Below, piece after piece: positions 7,976-16,296 of a stretch of 64,000 nt of DNA (the stretch's first letter is position 1; each line of letters begins with the position of its first letter). Below the pieces are notes generated by a model. The model had not been told where the DNA came from. It did no database searches and was given only the letters and a program-made list of their open reading frames with translations. The stretch is from an uncultured Collinsella sp. (GTDB lineage: Bacteria; Actinomycetota; Coriobacteriia; Coriobacteriales; Coriobacteriaceae): positions 174,364 to 238,363 of the forward strand of contig CABUIE010000001.1 of assembly GCA_902491565.1 (NCBI GenBank), given 5' to 3'. The translations under genes and the position numbers were made by a program.

Positions 7976-9418
7976 GTGCTTAATAGATTCCGCATGCTTG
8001 TCGCCTGTGCTTTGACCTTCGCGCTTTGCTGGGTGCCGGGATTTGCGTTTGCCGGGGACGCCGAGGACGGGGCCCAGGTTGCTGCGACCGCTCATGGGCT
8101 TTCCTATGGAATCGAGGGTTTTGAGCGGTTGGCGAAGGGGACCGCTCGTGCCATGGAGGGCCAGCCTGAGGGCTACCGGTTTCCCGTTGACGAGGATGTG
8201 GACCTTGTAGTGGCGCCTGCTGCCGATCGCGTTGTGGCGTGGATATCGCCCAAGGCGGTCGAGAAGTATGGATTGGATCCGCAGGACAACGAGTGCGTAT
8301 CGGGTCTCAAGGCCCTCGTCTGTGACCTCGACAGCGCAAACTGCATGGGAGGTGCGCGGCTGGGGGACGTGGATCTTCCTTGGTATGTCACGGCGGAAAC
8401 AACGTTTGATGCCGGCGGGTATACCTATGGCTTTGATGAGCGCGGTGCGGATGGGGACCGCTATGTGGTGATTGCATCAGCCTCGGGTGATGCCAAGGGC
8501 GGCGCGCGTTGGCTTGATAGCGCTCAAATGGTAGAGGCGTCGTCTGTCATGTTGCGGGATGAGCAAGGGCCCTTGACCTCTCTGGTCTCCTTTTTGGGCG
8601 ACATCGACTATCGCCCGTTTTGGGTGTCCATTAAAACGAGCGGCCTTGCCCTGGTGATCTCCCTTGCGCTGGGCCTGTTCGCCGCGTGGAAGACTATGGG
8701 TACCTCGAGTCGCATCAAGGGCCTGCTCGACTCGGTCTTTACCATCCCCATGGTGTTGCCGCCCACGGTCTGCGGCTTTTTGCTGCTTATGCTGTTTGGT
8801 CGCTCGACCGGGGTGGGCCAGTGGCTGATTGCGCACGGCGTCTCGATTGTCTTTACGTGGCCGGCGGCGGTGATCTCTGCCGTGGTGGTATCGTTCCCCC
8901 TGGTCTACCGTACGGCGCTCGGCGCCTTTGAGAGCCTCGACACGCAGATGCTTGACGCCGCGCGAACCCTGGGATGGTCCGAGCGTCGCATCTTTGCCAA
9001 GCTTATGATGCCGCTTGGGTGGCCTTCTATTGCTGCTGGTACGGTCCTCGCCTTTGCCCGCGCGATGGGAGAGTTTGGCTGCACGCTGTTCTTTGCGGGC
9101 AACTACGCCGGCATTACGCAGACCATCCCCATCGCCATCTATTTTGAGTGGATGGGCGGCAATACGTCGGTCGCGCTCTTCTGGGTCGTGGTCGTAATTG
9201 CGTTCAGCTTCCTGGTCATCCTGTTCATTAACATGTACACCGCTCATTCGCAAAAGTATCGCGAGCGGGGCCTTTCCCGTGCGGAGCGCAAGCGGATCAA
9301 AGATCTTGCCGGACAGGGCGATTCGCTCGACCCGGCGGGCGGCGATGCCTTGCGTATCGATCGCGAGGCGCTGGCCGAGCTCATGCGCGATGATGCCGCT
9401 TTGCAGGGAGGTCGATAG
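7976..9418 (+). CDS. modB: Molybdate ABC transporter permease ModB with extra N-terminal extracytoplasmic domain
   Basis: Membrane channel subunit of the molybdate importer. The permease part (about residues 200-420) holds about five helices and the ATPase-contact loop AARTLGWSERRIFAKLMMPLGWPS, as in ModB/CysT permeases. The protein is 480 residues against about 225 for a typical ModB. The surplus is a signal-peptide-like segment (residues 1-26) plus some 170 residues that should lie outside the membrane, and a 60-residue charged C-terminal tail. The GTG at 7976 is chosen for the GGAG 6 bases upstream; a GTG at 7907 overlapping the modA stop is possible. The N-terminal domain is not recognised. 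Confidence 0.85.
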   Translation: MLNRFRMLVACALTFALCWVPGFAFAGDAEDGAQVAATAHGLSYGIEGFERLAKGTARAMEGQPEGYRFPVDEDVDLVVAPAADRVVAWISPKAVEKYGLDPQDNECVSGLKALVCDLDSANCMGGARLGDVDLPWYVTAETTFDAGGYTYGFDERGADGDRYVVIASASGDAKGGARWLDSAQMVEASSVMLRDEQGPLTSLVSFLGDIDYRPFWVSIKTSGLALVISLALGLFAAWKTMGTSSRIKGLLDSVFTIPMVLPPTVCGFLLLMLFGRSTGVGQWLIAHGVSIVFTWPAAVISAVVVSFPLVYRTALGAFESLDTQMLDAARTLGWSERRIFAKLMMPLGWPSIAAGTVLAFARAMGEFGCTLFFAGNYAGITQTIPIAIYFEWMGGNTSVALFWVVVVIAFSFLVILFINMYTAHSQKYRERGLSRAERKRIKDLAGQGDSLDPAGGDALRIDREALAELMRDDAALQGGR

Positions 9419-9421
9419 GCC

Positions 9422-10492
9422 ATGTCGCTCGTTCTGGATATCAAAAAGCGCTATCCCGGGTTTATGCTCGACATGCAGCTTGAGGCCGGCGAGGATCGTG
9501 TGGCGCTGCTCGGTGCCTCGGGTTGTGGCAAGAGCTGTACGCTGCGCTGCATCGCCGGCGTGGAGACGCCCGACGAGGGCAAGATCGTCGTCAACGGCGT
9601 GACCTTTTTTGACTCGGCGACGGGCATCAACCTGTCGCCCCAGGAGCGAAAATGCGCCCTGCTGTTCCAAAACTATCAGCTGTTTCCCAACATGACGGTG
9701 GCCGATAACGTATGCGCCGGTGTAAAGGATGCGGGCGACGCCGCCGCGCGCAAAAAGCTCGCCGAGCGCTATCTGGGCATTTTCGGTCTGTCCGATTTTG
9801 CCGACCGCTATCCCGCGCGACTCTCGGGCGGTCAGCAACAACGTGTGGCGCTTGCCCGCATGGTGGCGGCGCATCCGGGCATTTTTATGTTCGACGAGCC
9901 CATGAGCGCACTCGATTCCTATCTTAAGAGCGCCCTCGAACAGAACATGCTCGACCTGTTCGATGTATGCAACCGCACCGTGCTCTACGTGAGCCACGAC
10001 ATCGACGAAGCGTGCCGCCTGTGCGGGCGCATCTGCGTGATGCACGACGGGCATGTTGAGGAGATCGGCTCCGTCGAGGACGTGGTCCGCCGTCCGCAGA
10101 CGCTGGCGGCACTGCGCCTGACGGGCTGCAAGAACACAAGCCGGGCGCGCAAGATCGGGTCTCAGGAAGTTGAAGCCCTGGACTGGGGCATGACCTTTAA
10201 CGTGGGCCATGAGGTTCCCGATAACGTGACGTACCTCGGTATTCGTGCGAGCTACTTCCATGTTGACAATCGCGCGGAGCGCGGTCGCAACAGCTACGAT
10301 TTGCACGTGGCCCGTGTGAGCGATTCGCGCTTTGAGCGGCTGGTGCTGCTGGACGTGCCGCGTGCTGATGCGCCCACGCGTCTGCAGTGGAAGGTGAATA
10401 AGGTGAGTGTACCCGTGGAAGAGCTGCCGCAGGCGGGTGAGACTCTGCGCATGCATTTTGATGCAAGCAGGATCCATCTCGTTTGCCGATAA
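9422..10492 (+). CDS. modC: Molybdate ABC transporter ATP-binding protein ModC
   Basis: ATPase powering molybdate import at the inner face of the membrane. The 356-residue protein has Walker A GASGCGKS (about residues 36-43), Q-loop FQNYQLFPNM, ABC signature LSGGQQQRVALARM, Walker B IFMFDEPMSALD and the switch His in YVSHDIDEA. A C-terminal region of about 110 residues fits a TOBE/MOP-like regulatory domain. It begins 3 bp after the modB stop behind GGGAGG and is followed by a strong terminator. Confidence 0.93.
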   Translation: MSLVLDIKKRYPGFMLDMQLEAGEDRVALLGASGCGKSCTLRCIAGVETPDEGKIVVNGVTFFDSATGINLSPQERKCALLFQNYQLFPNMTVADNVCAGVKDAGDAAARKKLAERYLGIFGLSDFADRYPARLSGGQQQRVALARMVAAHPGIFMFDEPMSALDSYLKSALEQNMLDLFDVCNRTVLYVSHDIDEACRLCGRICVMHDGHVEEIGSVEDVVRRPQTLAALRLTGCKNTSRARKIGSQEVEALDWGMTFNVGHEVPDNVTYLGIRASYFHVDNRAERGRNSYDLHVARVSDSRFERLVLLDVPRADAPTRLQWKVNKVSVPVEELPQAGETLRMHFDASRIHLVCR

Positions 10493-10504
10493 TGCGGGTG
10501 CGAT

Positions 10505-10539
10505 GCGGTCGAGGAGGTAGTCCTCGACCGCTTTGTTTT
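10505..10539 (+). terminator. Rho-independent terminator after modC
   Basis: An 11-bp perfect stem (GCGGTCGAGGA and its complement) with a 5-base loop is followed by CTTTGTTTTC. It closes the modABC unit. Confidence 0.88.
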
Positions 10540-10576
10540 CACTTCGCCGTTCGCCGATTTCTACATGACTAAACCT

Positions 10577-10603
10577 TATCAGTCTGATAATTAATTATCA
10601 GAC
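10577..10603. promoter_or_regulatory. Overlapping palindromes with TGATAA half-sites, Fur-like 7-2-7 operator
   Basis: Positions 10582-10603 form a perfect 22-bp palindrome centred on TGATAATTAATTATCA. A third half-site, TTATCA, precedes it so that a second palindrome (TTATCA-GTC-TGATAA) overlaps the first. The spacing is one base wider than the classical Fur 7-1-7 box. Its place, between the modC terminator and the leader of the dehydratase-like operon, suggests it is an operator for that operon. The regulator is not identified. Confidence 0.5.
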
Positions 10604-10708
10604 AGCGAGATGCTCACATCCCAACGTTGTCGTACGCGTGTCGGCGGTGTTCGTCTTGACGACAACCGTTGATATAGTTACCTTCGACGAGAAAAGGAGG
10701 GCGCGCCG

Positions 10709-10777
10709 ATGCTGCAGAAGACATATTCGCGTCGCGTTGCCGCGCGCGCCCTGTATATGGCTCGGAGCCGCATATGA
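10709..10777 (+). CDS. Possible 22-residue leader peptide, arginine-rich
   Basis: A short frame (ATG 10709, TGA 10775-10777) encoding MLQKTYSRRVAARALYMARS plus two residues. It has an excellent ribosome-binding site (AAAAGGAGGG) 8 bases upstream. Right after it, GGAGCCG (10764-10770) can pair with CGGCTCC (10792-10798), overlapping the end of the frame. A translated leader with a hairpin suggests attenuation or translational coupling of the downstream operon, but coding is unproven; there are no homologues to compare by eye. Confidence 0.35.
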   Translation: MLQKTYSRRVAARALYMARSRI

Positions 10778-10837
10778 GCAGGTATGTTCACGGCTCCGGG
10801 AGAGACGACGCACAACTAAATAATCGACCGCAAAGCG

Positions 10838-10933
10838 GGTTCCCCAAAATTCCGGGTTTGAGCACGGCTGGGTTTTCGCCACCCACCGTGCAGCAATACC
10901 GTAGCTATTCAATTTTGGTTCGAGAGGGGAACC
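10838..10933 (+). promoter_or_regulatory. Structured 5' leader that can mask the ribosome-binding site of the dehydratase-like gene
   Basis: GGTTCC-CCAAAATT at 10838-10851 is complementary in two blocks to AATTTTGG (10911-10918) and GGGGAACC (10926-10933). The last block contains the Shine-Dalgarno sequence directly before the ATG at 10937. Inside this closing stem lies a second hairpin, 10862-10891 (GCACGG/CCGTGC with an inner TGGG/CCCA). The layout, a closed multi-helix element with the ribosome-binding site in its 3' strand, is that of a translational riboswitch or protein-binding leader. No known riboswitch class is recognised. Confidence 0.5.
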
Positions 10934-10936
10934 GTC

Positions 10937-12220
10937 ATGGCTGAAGAATTCGATTTCCATCCGATGTGGGAGAGCCTCGGCATGAATCTTGCCGACCACG
11001 ACATGCTGCTGGGCGCCGTGGGTCAGATGTACGGCGATATGTTTCTGATGCAGCACAATCGCCCCAAGTCCACGTCCTACCTGGACTTTGTGGCCACCAA
11101 CATCCATAGCGGCCGTATTAAGGAGATGCTCGACAAGAAGGAGGCCGGCGAGGCCACCAAGATCGTCGGCTCGTTCTGCGTGTACGTGCCCGAGGAGATC
11201 GTGCTTGCCTGTGACGGCATTCCCGTGGGCCTGTGCTCGGGTGCCGATTGGGCAACCGATAAGGTCGAGGAGCACCTGCCGCGCAACACCTGCCCGCTTA
11301 TCAAGAGCTTTGCCGGCTTTAAGCTGGGCGAGGTCTGCCCCTACATTGAGTCGAGTGACCTGGTGGTAGGCGAGAACACCTGCGACGGTAAGAAGAAAGC
11401 CTACGAGTTCTTTGCCACGCAAAAGAACATGTACGTCATGGATATTCCCAACGTGCACGACGAGTCGACGCTCGTGACCTGGAAGGCCGAGGTCAAGAAG
11501 CTCGCCGCCAAGATCGAGGACGAGTGCGGCGTCAAGATTACGCCCGAGGGCCTGAAGGCTGCCATCCACGCCGTCAATGAGAAGCGCCGCGCCCTGCAGC
11601 GCCTCGCTGCGACCCGCGCTGCCGACCCTGCGCCCATCAGCGGTCTCGACAGCCTGCTGACCGTTCAGGCCGCCTTTATGGACGACACACCGCGTCTGAC
11701 CGGAGCCATCAACGATATGGCGGCTGAGTGCGAGCAGCGTGTCGAGGCCGGCGAGGGCGTGGCACCCAAGGGGACCAAGCGCATCCTGTACACCGGTACG
11801 CCCATGGCCGTGCCCAACTGGAAGCTGTTCAACCTTATCGAGAAGGCCGGCGGCGTTGTGGTAGGCGAGGAGTCCTGCACGGGCTCGCGCTACTACAAGG
11901 ACCTGGTCGACGAGTCCGGCGAGACGGTCGACGAGATGCTCGATGCCATCGCCGAGCGCTACTTTAGGATCAACTGCGCCGTCTTTACGCCCAACGACCA
12001 GCGTATGAAGGACATTGTCCAGATGGCCAAGGACCTGCATGCCGACGGCATCGTCGACGTGGCTCTGCAGTTCTGCACGCTCTACGAGATGGAGTCGTTT
12101 GCCGTGGAGAAGGCCGCCGAGGAGGCCGGCATTCCGTTTATGCACATCACGACCGACTACGCCGGCGAGGACGCAGGTCAGCTGCAAACCAGGATCGAGG
12201 CTTTCTTGGAAACCATTTAG
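10937..12220 (+). CDS. 2-hydroxyacyl-CoA dehydratase / double-cubane-cluster protein family, paralogue 1
   Basis: A 427-residue iron-sulfur protein of the HgdB/BcrC/YjiM superfamily. Members are reduced by an ATP-driven activase and carry out low-potential reductions; double-cubane [8Fe-9S] proteins form one branch. Six cysteines lie in the N-terminal third (C81, C92, C100, C119, C134, C149), in family contexts NTCPLIKS and ENTCDGKKKAYEF. Further Cys residues occur in EESCTGSRYY and LQFCTLYEME. The ATG at 10937 sits behind GAGAGGGGAA, within the 3' strand of a structured leader. A paralogue and an activase follow. The physiological substrate cannot be predicted. Confidence 0.8.
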   Translation: MAEEFDFHPMWESLGMNLADHDMLLGAVGQMYGDMFLMQHNRPKSTSYLDFVATNIHSGRIKEMLDKKEAGEATKIVGSFCVYVPEEIVLACDGIPVGLCSGADWATDKVEEHLPRNTCPLIKSFAGFKLGEVCPYIESSDLVVGENTCDGKKKAYEFFATQKNMYVMDIPNVHDESTLVTWKAEVKKLAAKIEDECGVKITPEGLKAAIHAVNEKRRALQRLAATRAADPAPISGLDSLLTVQAAFMDDTPRLTGAINDMAAECEQRVEAGEGVAPKGTKRILYTGTPMAVPNWKLFNLIEKAGGVVVGEESCTGSRYYKDLVDESGETVDEMLDAIAERYFRINCAVFTPNDQRMKDIVQMAKDLHADGIVDVALQFCTLYEMESFAVEKAAEEAGIPFMHITTDYAGEDAGQLQTRIEAFLETI

Positions 12221-12236
12221 AGCTATCCGTCTCGGC

Positions 12237-12336
12237 GGCTTCCCCAGGCACCCGGTCTTGCCGTTCAAACCGTCGCTTGCGTACCAAAGTACGCGGCGCT
12301 TCTCTTTCACGGCAACCTCGGGCACCTGGGAAAGCC
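12237..12336. repeat. Extragenic palindrome, family B, copy 1
   Basis: Arms 12237-12263 and 12310-12336 are imperfect complements (left arm begins GGCTTCCCCAGGCACCCGG). They enclose a central hairpin built on GCGTAC/GTACGC. The core AAACCGTCGCTTGCGTAC recurs in the next intergenic gap. It lies between the two dehydratase-like paralogues and may modulate their relative expression. Confidence 0.8.
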
Positions 12337-12374
12337 GTTTCCTTGGTTGGTTAAAAGGTTTGTTAAGGAGCTAT

Positions 12375-13538
12375 ATGCCGGAATATATTGAGCAGCCGTT
12401 GCCGTCCACGTTTGAGGAGTTCAACGAGCAGCGCAAGGCGGCGTTTATTCGCGTCAAGGATTACAAGCAGGCCGGTAATCGCCTGATCGGTTTTCTGTGC
12501 AGCTACACGCCGCTCGAGATTATCGATGCCGCGGGCGCCTCGAGCGTGGCTCTGTGCGGTACGTCCGATGAGGTGATTCCCGAGGCCGAGAAGGTGCTGC
12601 CGGCAAATCTCTGCCCGCTCATCAAGTCGACCTATGGCTTTGCCTACTCGCAAAAGTGCCCGTTTACGTACTTTAGCGACATGATCATCGGCGAGACCAC
12701 CTGCGACGGCAAAAAGAAGATGTACGAGCTGCTCAACGAGCTCAAGCGCACGCACATTCTGCATCTTCCGCAGGGTCGCGACCGTGCCTACGAGCGCGAG
12801 GGCTGGTACGAGGAGTGCTGCCTGCTCAAGGAGGAGCTCGAGGGCTTCTACGGCATCACGATTACCGACGATGACCTGCGCGCTGCCGTCCGTCGTCGCA
12901 ACCGCTTGCGTGCGGCCCAGCTCGAGATGTTTGCGCTGCAGGCCAACCAGCCGGCGGCCATGAGCGGCGTCGACCTGATGAGCACCATGTTCGCCGGTAC
13001 GTTCAGCTTTGATATCGAGGCCTATACGCAGCAGCTGGAGCATAAGGTTGCCAAGCTGCGCGAGGCCTACGACGCGGGCGAGCGCCCGGTTGCGGCGGAT
13101 GCCAAGCGCATTCTGATCACCGGGTGCCCGGTGGGCGGCGTGATCAACAAGATCGGTCGCACCATCGAGTCCAACGGCGGTGTGGTCGTGTGCATGGACG
13201 ACTGCTCGGGCGAGCGCACGGCGGCCATGATGATCGACCCGGAGGCTCCCGACATCCTTCGCGCCATCGCCGACCGCTACCTGGACATCAACTGCTCGGT
13301 CATGACGCCCAATGACGGTCGTATGGAAAACGCGCTGGCCATGTGCGAGAAGTATCACGTCGATGGCGTGGTCGAAAACGTGCTCCAGGCCTGCCACACC
13401 TTTAACGTGGAGAGTGCCCGCATGCAGGAGGCTGTCGAGGGTGCGGGTATTCCGTACATGAAGATCGAGACCGATTACAGCAACGGCGACATGGGTCAGA
13501 TCGAGACCCGCATCGCCGCCTTCATCGAAACCCTCTAG
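12375..13538 (+). CDS. 2-hydroxyacyl-CoA dehydratase / double-cubane-cluster protein family, paralogue 2
   Basis: A 387-residue paralogue of the preceding gene, closer in length to E. coli YjiM. It keeps C42, C61, C80 (NLCPLIKS), C95 and C110 (ETTCDGKKKMYEL), as well as MDDCSGERT, INCSVMTPND and LQACHTFNVE in the C-terminal half, but lacks a Cys matching C92 of paralogue 1. The pair could form a heterodimer like classical dehydratases, or two separate homodimers. The start at 12375 follows TTAAGGAG; the frame is open much further upstream but there overlaps paralogue 1. The function is inferred only at superfamily level. Confidence 0.8.
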   Translation: MPEYIEQPLPSTFEEFNEQRKAAFIRVKDYKQAGNRLIGFLCSYTPLEIIDAAGASSVALCGTSDEVIPEAEKVLPANLCPLIKSTYGFAYSQKCPFTYFSDMIIGETTCDGKKKMYELLNELKRTHILHLPQGRDRAYEREGWYEECCLLKEELEGFYGITITDDDLRAAVRRRNRLRAAQLEMFALQANQPAAMSGVDLMSTMFAGTFSFDIEAYTQQLEHKVAKLREAYDAGERPVAADAKRILITGCPVGGVINKIGRTIESNGGVVVCMDDCSGERTAAMMIDPEAPDILRAIADRYLDINCSVMTPNDGRMENALAMCEKYHVDGVVENVLQACHTFNVESARMQEAVEGAGIPYMKIETDYSNGDMGQIETRIAAFIETL

Positions 13539-13641
13539 CTTCCTCAGGCACCGGATCTTGCTCCTCAAACCGTCGCTTGCGTACCCAAAGTACGCTGCGC
13601 TCCTCTTTCGGGGCAATCTCCGGCACCTGAGAAACCTAGAG
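13533..13641. repeat. Extragenic palindrome, family B, copy 2
   Basis: Imperfect inverted repeat of about 32-base arms (13533-13564 and 13610-13641) around the same core AAACCGTCGCTTGCGTAC seen at 12266-12283. The left arm starts inside the last codons of paralogue 2 and includes its TAG stop. Arm sequences differ from copy 1 yet remain self-complementary, so the structure is conserved. Confidence 0.8.
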
Positions 13642-13693
13642 CTAAGGCGCCTGAACGCGCCGCTATCTTTGATGTTTAGATTGGGAGAGAGCC

Positions 13694-14458
13694 ATGATAG
13701 GGATCGGGATCGATATCGGGTCTACGGCGGCTAAGGCCGCTGTGGTCGACGGGGAGGGTTCGGTGGCGTGGACGTGCGTGCAGCCAACCGGGTTCTCCTC
13801 GGTCGATGCTTCCGAGCGGCTGCGCGAGGCACTGGCAGCGGCTGGCTATGACGTGGCTGCCGACGACGTGCGCGTGATCGCGACTGGCTACGGCCGTGTC
13901 GCCGTGCCCTATGCGCACAAGGTCGTGACTGAGATCACCTGTCACGGCACCGGTGCCGTGCGCCTGTTCGGCGATCACGGCACGGTGATCGACGTGGGCG
14001 GTCAGGACACTAAGGTCATTCAGCTTAAAAGTGGCCGCGTGGCCAAGTTTGCCATGAACGACAAGTGCGCCGCCGGCACGGGGCGCTTTTTGGAGATCAT
14101 GGCCGACCGCCTAGGCATTTCCCAGCAGCAGATGGCCGACCTTGCGCGTTCCGGTGAGCCCACCAAGATATCCAGCATGTGCACGGTCTTTGCCGAAAGC
14201 GAGGTCATCAGCCTGATCGGTCGTGGCGAGCCGCGCGAGAACATTGCGCGCGGCGTGATCGAGAGTGTCGTGTCGCGCGTGGCCACTATGGCCGGGCAGG
14301 CAGCGGTCGCCCCGTACTATCTGACCGGTGGCCTGTGCGAGAACGCCTATGTGGTGGAGCGTCTGGGCGAACTTTTGGGCGCACCCGTGACCACCTCGCC
14401 CCAGGCTCGCTTTGCCGGAGCGATCGGCGCGGCCATTCGAGCCCAGGCGCTCATGTAA
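13694..14458 (+). CDS. ATP-dependent [4Fe-4S] activase of the HgdC/BadF family
   Basis: A 254-residue ASKHA-fold ATPase that passes one electron, coupled to ATP hydrolysis, to a dehydratase or double-cubane partner. The phosphate-binding GIDIGSTAAKAAVVDG lies at the N-terminus and DVGGQDTKVIQL at about residues 100-111. The two cysteines expected to hold the inter-subunit [4Fe-4S] cluster are C125 (NDKCAAGTGRFLE) and C163 (SMCTVFAESEV). The ATG at 13694 follows GGGAGAG. One activase serving two paralogous acceptors is implied by the layout; the electron donor (ferredoxin or flavodoxin) is not encoded beside it. Confidence 0.88.
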   Translation: MIGIGIDIGSTAAKAAVVDGEGSVAWTCVQPTGFSSVDASERLREALAAAGYDVAADDVRVIATGYGRVAVPYAHKVVTEITCHGTGAVRLFGDHGTVIDVGGQDTKVIQLKSGRVAKFAMNDKCAAGTGRFLEIMADRLGISQQQMADLARSGEPTKISSMCTVFAESEVISLIGRGEPRENIARGVIESVVSRVATMAGQAAVAPYYLTGGLCENAYVVERLGELLGAPVTTSPQARFAGAIGAAIRAQALM

Positions 14459-14541
14459 GGGGCGGTGTCATTCGCCGTCCGCTCTCGGCGCCGCCATGCG
14501 TATACTGGGAGGAACTGATTGACCTATGAGAGGAGGAATCG

Positions 14542-15591
14542 ATGGCTGACGATGTTATTAAGCTCACGCAGATGACCGCTGCCTCTGGTTGAGCTGCTAA
14601 GTTGGCTCCTAGAGCCCTCGCCCAGGTCCTGGGCGACTTGCCCAATGTGCATAACGACAACCTGCTCGTGGGGTTCGATACCTCCGACGATGCGAGCGTC
14701 TTTCGCGTAGGGGAGAACCTGGGGCTCGTGCAGTCCATCGACTTCTTTCCGCCGATGGTCGACGACCCGTTTCTGTTTGGCCAGATTGCCGCAGCCAACT
14801 CGCTGTCGGACATCTACGCCATGGGCGGGCGGCCGAGCCATGCTATGAACCTGCTCTGCATACCCAGTTGTCTGGGCGTTGAAGTTGCCGGTCAGATTCT
14901 GGCGGGCGGCGCCGACAAGTGCGTCGAGGCGGGTTGCTCCATCGCGGGCGGCCACACCATCAACGACGACGAGCCCAAGTACGGGCTGTCCGTGAGCGGT
15001 TTTGTCGCGCTCGACCGCATGCTCGCCAACAGCGGCGCACGCGCAGGCGATGTTCTGCTGCTGACCAAGGCGATCGGCTCGGGCATCATCACCACGGCCA
15101 TTAAGGGCGAGCTCATCGAGCAGGACGAGGCCGCAGCCATGTTTGACTCGATGCGCACCCTCAACGAGGCGCCGATTCGTCTGGCCGAGGGGCTTGAGCT
15201 TCACGGCTGCACCGACATTACGGGCTTTGGCCTGATCGGGCACGCGTGCGAGATGGCCGAGGGCTCGGGCGTGCAGGTTGAGCTTGCGTCGGGGGCGGTG
15301 CCGCTCTTTGACCAGGTGCTCGACATGGCGCGTCTGGGCATTATCCCCGCGGGCTCCTACCGCAACCAGGACTTCTTTGGCCCGCGCGTGACGGCTGACG
15401 ATGACCTGGAGCCGGGCATGCTCGACGCGCTGTACGATCCGCAGACGTCTGGCGGCCTGCTTATCGCGGCACCTGCTGCCGATGTGGATGAGCTTGCGCG
15501 CCGCCTACATGCCGAAGGACGTATCGCCGCCGTCGTCGGTCGCGTGTGCGAGCCGGTGCCAGGCGGTCCTGCCGTCCACGTTGTGCATTAA
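14542..15591 (+). CDS. selD: Selenide, water dikinase SelD, itself a selenoprotein (Sec17)
   Basis: Makes selenophosphate from selenide and ATP for both Sec synthesis and Se-cofactor pathways. The true start is ATG 14542 behind AGAGGAGGAA. The frame then meets TGA at 14590-14592, codon 17, in the context AASG-U-AAKLAP. E. coli SelD has its catalytic Cys17 and Lys20 at the same positions, so the TGA is read as selenocysteine. Hairpins suitable as SECIS elements follow at 14604-14616 and 14620-14634. The remainder contains GFDTSDDASVFRV, SIAGGHTINDDEPKYG and DPQTSGGLLIA. Total 349 residues. It begins 83 bp after the activase. Confidence 0.95.
14590..14634 (+). promoter_or_regulatory. Sec UGA codon and candidate bacterial SECIS in selD
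   Basis: After the TGA, GCCCAG (14620-14625) pairs with CTGGGC (14629-14634) around a GTC loop, about 34 bases downstream. A closer stem GGCTC/GAGCC lies at 14604-14616. Either could be the SelB-binding hairpin; spacing favours neither decisively. Confidence 0.55.
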
Positions 15592-15607
15592 GGAAAACCG
15601 TTTATGC

Positions 15608-15638
15608 GACCGCCTACTGTTCTGGGCGGTCCCTTTTG
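15608..15638 (+). terminator. Hairpin with short T-run between selD and yedF
   Basis: GACCGCC (15608-15614) pairs with GGCGGTC (15625-15631) and is followed by CCTTTTG. The U-tract is weak, so partial termination or mRNA stabilisation is as likely as full termination. Confidence 0.5.
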
Positions 15639-15651
15639 AAAGGATGTAACT

Positions 15652-16278
15652 ATGTCTACCAGAATTGAAGTCAATGCCATGGGCGATGCCTGCCCGCTGC
15701 CCGTCGTCAAGACGCTCAAAGCCCTGAAGCAGCTCGATGGCGAGGGCGCCGTCGTGACCTCGGTCGATAACGAGACCGCCGTCAAGAACATCTCCAAGAT
15801 GGCGCAGGAGAAGGGCTGCACGGCCTCGGTCGAGAAGGTTTCTGACGCCGAGTGGCACGTGACCGTCGCGACCGCCGGTGCCGTGGCCGTTGCGGACCCC
15901 GAGCAGGACGGTGCCGTTTTCTGCGACGCCAGCGCCGGCAAGGGCAAGCTCGTCATTTCCGTCTACACCGACTGCATGGGCCGCGGCGACGACGAACTGG
16001 GCCACAAGCTCATGAAGGCGTTTATCTTTGCCGTGACGCAGCAGGAGGAGCTGCCCGCGACCATGTTGTTCTACAACGGCGGCGCCAAGCTCACCGTCGA
16101 GGGCTCGCCGGTGCTCGACGACCTGAAGGGACTGGCCGAGCAGGGCGTCGAGATTCTCACCTGCGGTACCTGCCTCGATCACTATGGCATTAAAGACCAG
16201 CTTGCGGTGGGCGAGGTCACCAACATGTACGTGATCGTGGAGAAGATGGAGCAGGCCGTGCGCGTCGTGCGCCCGTAG
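15652..16278 (+). CDS. yedF: Selenium metabolism protein YedF
   Basis: A 208-residue two-domain protein: an N-terminal TusA-like domain with the sulfur/selenium-carrying Cys in DACPLPVVKT (about residue 11) and a C-terminal DsrE-like domain ending in the CGTCLDHYGI motif. YedF is a marker of genomes that use selenium in forms beyond Sec, notably in selenium-dependent molybdenum hydroxylases. Here it directly follows selD and precedes a DUF3343 gene and a cysteine desulfurase. This supports a role in carrying Se toward a labile cofactor. The ATG at 15652 has GAAAGGATG upstream. Confidence 0.9.
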   Translation: MSTRIEVNAMGDACPLPVVKTLKALKQLDGEGAVVTSVDNETAVKNISKMAQEKGCTASVEKVSDAEWHVTVATAGAVAVADPEQDGAVFCDASAGKGKLVISVYTDCMGRGDDELGHKLMKAFIFAVTQQEELPATMLFYNGGAKLTVEGSPVLDDLKGLAEQGVEILTCGTCLDHYGIKDQLAVGEVTNMYVIVEKMEQAVRVVRP

Positions 16279-16296
16279 CGTTTGGGCGGGATTGCC

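Noticed and set aside
14602..15591. selD starting at 14602 after the TGA
   Set aside because: That start would lose the catalytic residue 17 and Lys20, and it lacks a ribosome-binding site, whereas ATG 14542 has AGAGGAGGAA and gives the full family N-terminus.
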